A model generated the notes under the pieces. That model did not search any database, was not told the DNA's origin, and saw nothing but the letters and a program-made list of their open reading frames with translations. Both the position numbers and the translations under genes were made by a program. A stretch of DNA of 8,824 bases from Chloroflexota bacterium (GTDB lineage: Bacteria; Chloroflexota; UBA6077; CF-72). This document shows, piece after piece, positions 6,272 through 8,824 of this stretch (positions within the stretch are counted from its first letter, which is position 1; each line of letters opens with the position of its first letter). The DNA lies in assembly GCA_019242065.1 (NCBI GenBank), contig JAFAWJ010001069.1:1-8824 (forward strand), read 5' to 3'.

Positions 6272-7130
6272 CCTGCAGCGCACACTCCATCTCCCGCGCG
6301 ACATACGCGTGGTTATACCGCAGCATCGCCATCTCTTCGCGACTCTCCCCCACATCCGACATCACGATCCAACCCGCATATCCGATCTCGTCGAGCGCCC
6401 GAAACAGGTGGCGAAGATCGACCAGCCCGTCGTCCAGTGGCGCCCATTCGCGGTGCCAGCCGTCGACCATCAGTCCGTGGGCATAGCGCACGTTCTTGAG
6501 GTGCACGTGGGCGACGTAGCTGCCGAGCAGCCCCAACCCGACGCGATAGTCCTCGTACCCCTCGACAAACATATTGCCGGGGTCATAAATGCAGCCGATC
6601 AGACGCGGGTCGTACCGCGAGAGCAACCGGTACAGTGAGCTGGCGCTTGCGGTGGCGGTGCCCCAGTGCTGATGCAGCACCACTTTGACGTCGGGATGGT
6701 GCTCCGCTTCGCGCACGTACCCATCGCAGATGCGCTGTGCGGATTCGAACGCCGATGCAAACGAGGCGCCCTCCAGGGTGCTGCCGGCCTGGATGCGGAT
6801 GCACGGCGCGCCGGCGATCTCGCCCAACTCGAACGCCTCGCGGGCGGCGTCGGGTCGATTGAACTGGCCGCCGAGGCCCAGTCCGGAGATGCGCAGACCT
6901 GCCGCCTCCGACAGCACGCGTGCGTGCCGGACCGCCTCAGGCATGGCCTCCACAAAACCGAGGTCGTTGCGGTGGAGTCGGGTTGGCTGGCGGCTGATTT
7001 CGGGTGAATGGGAGTGCACGCTCCACTCGATGCCGGTATAGCCCGCGTCGCGCACGGCGACGACGGCCTGCTCGGGGGCCATATGCGGAATCGAGATGGT
7101 GTAGGCCGAGAGCGGCCAGCGTGTGCTCAC
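6264..7130 (-). CDS. Sugar phosphate isomerase/epimerase-like TIM-barrel protein (isomerase-like B)
   Basis: A cytoplasmic xylose-isomerase-fold protein of 288 residues. Landmarks: PLSAYTISIPHM (6-17); AGYTGIEWSVHSHSPE (29-44); AAGLRISGLGLGG (76-88); VVLHQHWGT (150-158); GCIYDPGNM with Asp183; YVAHVHLKNVR with His210; REWAPLDDGLVD (227-238); and GWIVMSDVGE (253-262). The position that normally carries the metal-binding Glu (ENH) reads H-Q-H at 153-155, and the last strand offers only Ser258-Asp259, so the site may be altered. The start is GTG 7130, sharing GTGA with the stop of isomerase-like C, with AGGA eight bases ahead; the frame extends upstream to 7418 only inside that gene. From residue 152 to 210 it matches isomerase-like C at 42 of 59 positions, indicating a tandem duplication. 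Its stop overlaps the SBP 2 start by eight bases. The substrate is unknown. Confidence 0.85.
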   Translation of the reverse strand: MSTRWPLSAYTISIPHMAPEQAVVAVRDAGYTGIEWSVHSHSPEISRQPTRLHRNDLGFVEAMPEAVRHARVLSEAAGLRISGLGLGGQFNRPDAAREAFELGEIAGAPCIRIQAGSTLEGASFASAFESAQRICDGYVREAEHHPDVKVVLHQHWGTATASASSLYRLLSRYDPRLIGCIYDPGNMFVEGYEDYRVGLGLLGSYVAHVHLKNVRYAHGLMVDGWHREWAPLDDGLVDLRHLFRALDEIGYAGWIVMSDVGESREEMAMLRYNHAYVAREMECALQDA

Positions 7131-8023
7131 GGCGCGTGTCCTGCCTCGCTGAGCGACCGCGCGTCGCGCACGGGTCGCTCGGCGGTGTCGACGTGATCGT
7201 CCAGGGGTCGTGAGGGATTGTGCGAACCGATGCCCTCCAGGTCGTCGAATGCCTGCTGCAGCATGCGTCGATCGGCCGCCAGGACCGCCGCTGGGGCCAG
7301 GCCGGGCACCCGATCCGCCAGCGTCACCCAACCCTGATACTCGGCTCGACGGAGGGCGCGCGCCAGGCGCTGGAGATCCAGCAGTCCGTCGCTGAGCGGC
7401 GACCACTCCCAGTCCCACACGCCGCGCGCTGACGGAAAATGGCGCGTGTTGGCGATGTGCACGTCGGCCACGTAGCTGCCGAGGATCTCCAGCCCGATGC
7501 GATAGTCCTCGTAGCCTTCGATGGTCATGCTGCCCGGATCGTAAATGCAGCCCACTTCGCGTGGATCGAACTGCTCCAGCACGCGGTACATCTGCGAGGC
7601 GCTGGCCGTGACCGTCCCCCAGCGCTGATGCAGCACTGTGCGGAGACCGCGTGTGCTGGCCGCGCGGCGAACGGCCTCGCAGTCCCGCAGCGTGGCCGCG
7701 TACGCCGACTGATACGTCTGTCCGACCAGAGACGCACCGTACACACGCACGCTGCCGGCGTTGAGCGCCAGGGCCATATCCACCAGGCGCTCAGGCTCCA
7801 CTAAATGCTGGTCGTCCGCCGCAAAGCCGACACACGTGACACGTAGACCACTCAGGTCCGGCAGGTCGCGCGCGTCCGCGTCTGAGCCAACCTCGAAAAA
7901 CAGCCCGCTGTATCCCGAGCGGATGATCACCTCAAGAGCCTCGCGCATCGGCAAGCTCCGCACTATGGAGGCATGCACGCCCAGCGGCCACGGCGACGCT
8001 GGTGAGATCACACGCTCATCCAT
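7127..8023 (-). CDS. Sugar phosphate isomerase/epimerase-like TIM-barrel protein, diverged (isomerase-like C)
   Basis: The first gene of the right-hand group, 298 residues, a tandem paralogue of isomerase-like B. Landmarks: PWPLGVHASIVRSLP (11-25); SGYSGLFFEVGSD; TVLHQRWGTVTASAS (129-143); GCIYDPGSMTIEGYEDYR (158-175) with Asp162; YVADVHIANTR with His189; WEWSPLSDGLLDL (205-217); and GWVTLADR (231-238). Relative to B it has changed further: H-Q-R at 132-134 instead of H-Q-H, A-N instead of K-N after His189, and no D-V-G-E after the last strand. A tail of about 40 residues after residue 258, rich in charged residues and Ser/Pro, has no counterpart in B and looks disordered. ATG 8023 is preceded only by a weak GGATC. 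A promoter lies 24-51 bp upstream. It may be a partner subunit or a specialised copy of B. The fold is clear; activity is uncertain. Confidence 0.82.
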   Translation of the reverse strand: MDERVISPASPWPLGVHASIVRSLPMREALEVIIRSGYSGLFFEVGSDADARDLPDLSGLRVTCVGFAADDQHLVEPERLVDMALALNAGSVRVYGASLVGQTYQSAYAATLRDCEAVRRAASTRGLRTVLHQRWGTVTASASQMYRVLEQFDPREVGCIYDPGSMTIEGYEDYRIGLEILGSYVADVHIANTRHFPSARGVWDWEWSPLSDGLLDLQRLARALRRAEYQGWVTLADRVPGLAPAAVLAADRRMLQQAFDDLEGIGSHNPSRPLDDHVDTAERPVRDARSLSEAGHAP

Positions 8024-8043
8024 TTACAGCAGATCCAGTGTAC

Positions 8044-8058
8044 CAGCGTATACGGCTG
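8044..8058. promoter_or_regulatory. GTATAC-centred inverted repeat over the isomerase-like C -10
   Basis: CAGC-GTATAC-G-GCTG is an inverted repeat with 4-bp outer arms and a self-complementary GTATAC core, overlapping the proposed -10. GTATAC cores occur in operators of several GntR/FCD regulators of the UxuR/ExuR kind, so a repressor site is possible. It does not resemble the TTGYCCARCAA sites at 647-670, so the regulator may differ. Confidence 0.35.
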
Positions 8059-8074
8059 TCGACGAGCGCGTCAA
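8047..8074 (-). promoter_or_regulatory. Probable promoter of the right-hand operon
   Basis: On the minus strand TTGACG (8074-8069) and TATACG (8052-8047) are separated by 16 bp. Transcription would start near 8040, leaving a leader of about 17 bases before ATG 8023. It would drive isomerase-like C, isomerase-like B and SBP 2 together. The -35 hexamer is identical to that of the SBP 1 promoter. Confidence 0.45.
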
Positions 8075-8102
8075 ACTGCCAGGTCTGTCGCACGAGCTCC
8101 TG

Positions 8103-8389
8103 CTACGGTGCAGCTCGCGACGGTTGGCCATTGAAGCTGCTCGCGGCGCGACGACTGGCTGGTGGGACCTTGGCCGTCGGTCCGCGCCGAGGAGCCTCAA
8201 GAACTGGTAGCGGCATCGAACACTTTTGCTTAAATCCGAAGCCACCGGTGCGTAGCGAGCGCGATCGACCTGGAAACTTCCATACATAAGACTCTGGTGT
8301 CACTACCAATTGGCGCGTGCCGTTGGCCATATCGGCGCGTGGCAGCAGATGGCAGCACTCTTCCGCCCGACCAAGGCGACTCGACCGAT
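8103..8389. other. Gene-free stretch, nothing recognised
   Basis: Between the isomerase-like C promoter and the pseudogene I see no convincing coding region, RNA gene or repeat. Open frames on both strands read as arginine-, serine- and proline-rich sequence without family motifs. The minus-strand frame that runs on from the pseudogene is in this category and is probably just unclosed reading after decay. Confidence 0.6.
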
Positions 8390-8824
8390 TGACATGATCG
8401 CCGTGCGATCTGATGACCGCGCCCTCCGCCAGAAGGTACCCGTGGCCGCCAGCGCCATCCGCTGCTTCGCGGATCTTCACCAGGAAGTCAGCCCGATCGA
8501 TGTAGCGTTCGGCATTCGAGCGGCGAAGCGAACGGCCCTCATCTGCCCGGTGAATGAGCAAGGTCGAGTCTCGAAGATTGGCCAGTTGACCCGCGAGCAC
8601 AGGGTCCGGCTCGCCGGACCGTCATCCGCCGAAGGACGCGAGCGGCAGGCAAATTCCGCCCATCGCGTTGCCGCAGGCATCGACGGCCCAAACCCGCGCC
8701 AGATGCGGATCACCTTACCAATCGGACGGCGCGGTTTCCGAGCCTCGGCGCTGGACCCGAGGTCCACCTGCACTGACCAGCGCAAGGAGGTGGATGCCTT
8801 CACGGCCGACGACCAGGAACGTTC
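8390..8824 (-). pseudogene. Decayed C-terminal part of an alpha/beta-hydrolase-domain protein (Abhydrolase_10-like)
   Basis: Three minus-strand pieces fit, in order, the C-terminal region of a large alpha/beta-hydrolase-domain family as I remember it. Piece 1, from the window edge to about 8710: VQVDLGSSAEARKPRRPIG, like the family's VDLGP...G..Y segment. Piece 2, in another frame at about 8714-8625: VWAVDACGNAMGGICLP, like AVDADGNEVAGIRLP, then LASFGG followed by TGA (8624-8622) where the family commonly has T-G-W. Piece 3, in the same frame past the TGA to about 8390: GQLANLRDSTLL, then SNAERYIDRADFLVKIREAA and GHGYLLAEGAVI, like the family's S.eERY.sr..Yl..vr.AA...GYLL.eD ending. The frameshift (about 8693-8717) plus the nonsense codon argue that it is dead. 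The rest of the gene lies beyond the window. It may mark an old insertion or locus loss. The family assignment is from memory of motifs, not a search. Confidence 0.5.

Noticed and set aside
7131..7418. N-terminal extension of isomerase-like B to 7418
   Set aside because: The extra 96 residues lie wholly within isomerase-like C in another frame, are Arg/Gly/Pro-rich, and the family N-terminus matches the GTG at 7130.
8103..8600. 165-codon minus-strand frame as an intact gene
   Set aside because: Only its first part (to about 8390) resembles a known family, and that part continues upstream through an in-frame TGA; the remainder is motif-free, so it is treated as decayed.
8477..8803. 108-codon minus-strand frame as a separate small gene
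   Set aside because: Its first 30 or so residues fit the upstream piece of the same hydrolase remnant; after the frameshift it is reading the wrong frame.
1..8824. CRISPR array, tRNA or rRNA gene, insertion sequence or attachment site
   Set aside because: I saw no regularly spaced identical repeats, no cloverleaf-like tRNA sequence, no transposase motifs and no terminal inverted repeats with target duplications.

Overview
The window is GC-rich bacterial DNA. It carries a compact set of solute-uptake and sugar-modification genes with a GntR-type regulator. I think the host is a Chloroflexota-like bacterium. This is inferred from GC content, two large family 5 binding lipoproteins with short SRR-type signal peptides and Ala/Pro/Thr-rich linkers, frequent GTG starts and several TIM-barrel isomerase-like proteins. 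No marker gene proves it.

Layout. Six of the seven intact or partial genes are on the minus strand, in two groups. The right-hand group is transcribed first: isomerase-like C (8023 to 7127), isomerase-like B (7130 to 6264) and binding lipoprotein 2 (6271 to 4568). These are joined by a 4-base and an 8-base stop/start overlap, and a TTGACG/TATACG promoter lies just upstream. The left-hand group is binding lipoprotein 1 (3235 to 1622), isomerase-like A (1563 to 673) and an FCD-type GntR regulator (634 to the window edge, cut off). A single plus-strand gene, an aldo/keto reductase (3358 to 4275), sits between the groups. It diverges from lipoprotein 1 and converges on lipoprotein 2. About 100 bp of shared upstream DNA between 3236 and 3357 holds a perfect 14-bp palindrome over the probable -10 box of lipoprotein 1. 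The 292 bp between reductase and lipoprotein 2 contain a degenerate 53-bp tandem repeat.

Right edge. From about 8390 to 8824 the minus strand carries the broken C-terminal part of an alpha/beta-hydrolase-like protein, with an apparent frameshift and an in-frame TGA. The stretch 8103-8389 shows no recognisable gene.

How the genes may work together (inference). Two paralogous extracytoplasmic lipoproteins would capture a small organic solute, probably an oligosaccharide or another sugar-like or peptide-like ligand. Three xylose-isomerase-fold proteins and an NAD(P)H-dependent aldo/keto reductase would isomerise, epimerise or reduce the sugar or polyol. The GntR/FCD protein would sense a carboxylate or sugar-acid intermediate and control its own promoter, and perhaps that of lipoprotein 1. 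No permease or ATPase gene is in the window, so the rest of the transporter lies elsewhere. The main points of interest are operator-like palindromes over three promoters, the duplicated gene pairs, and unusual metal-site residues in all three isomerase-like proteins.
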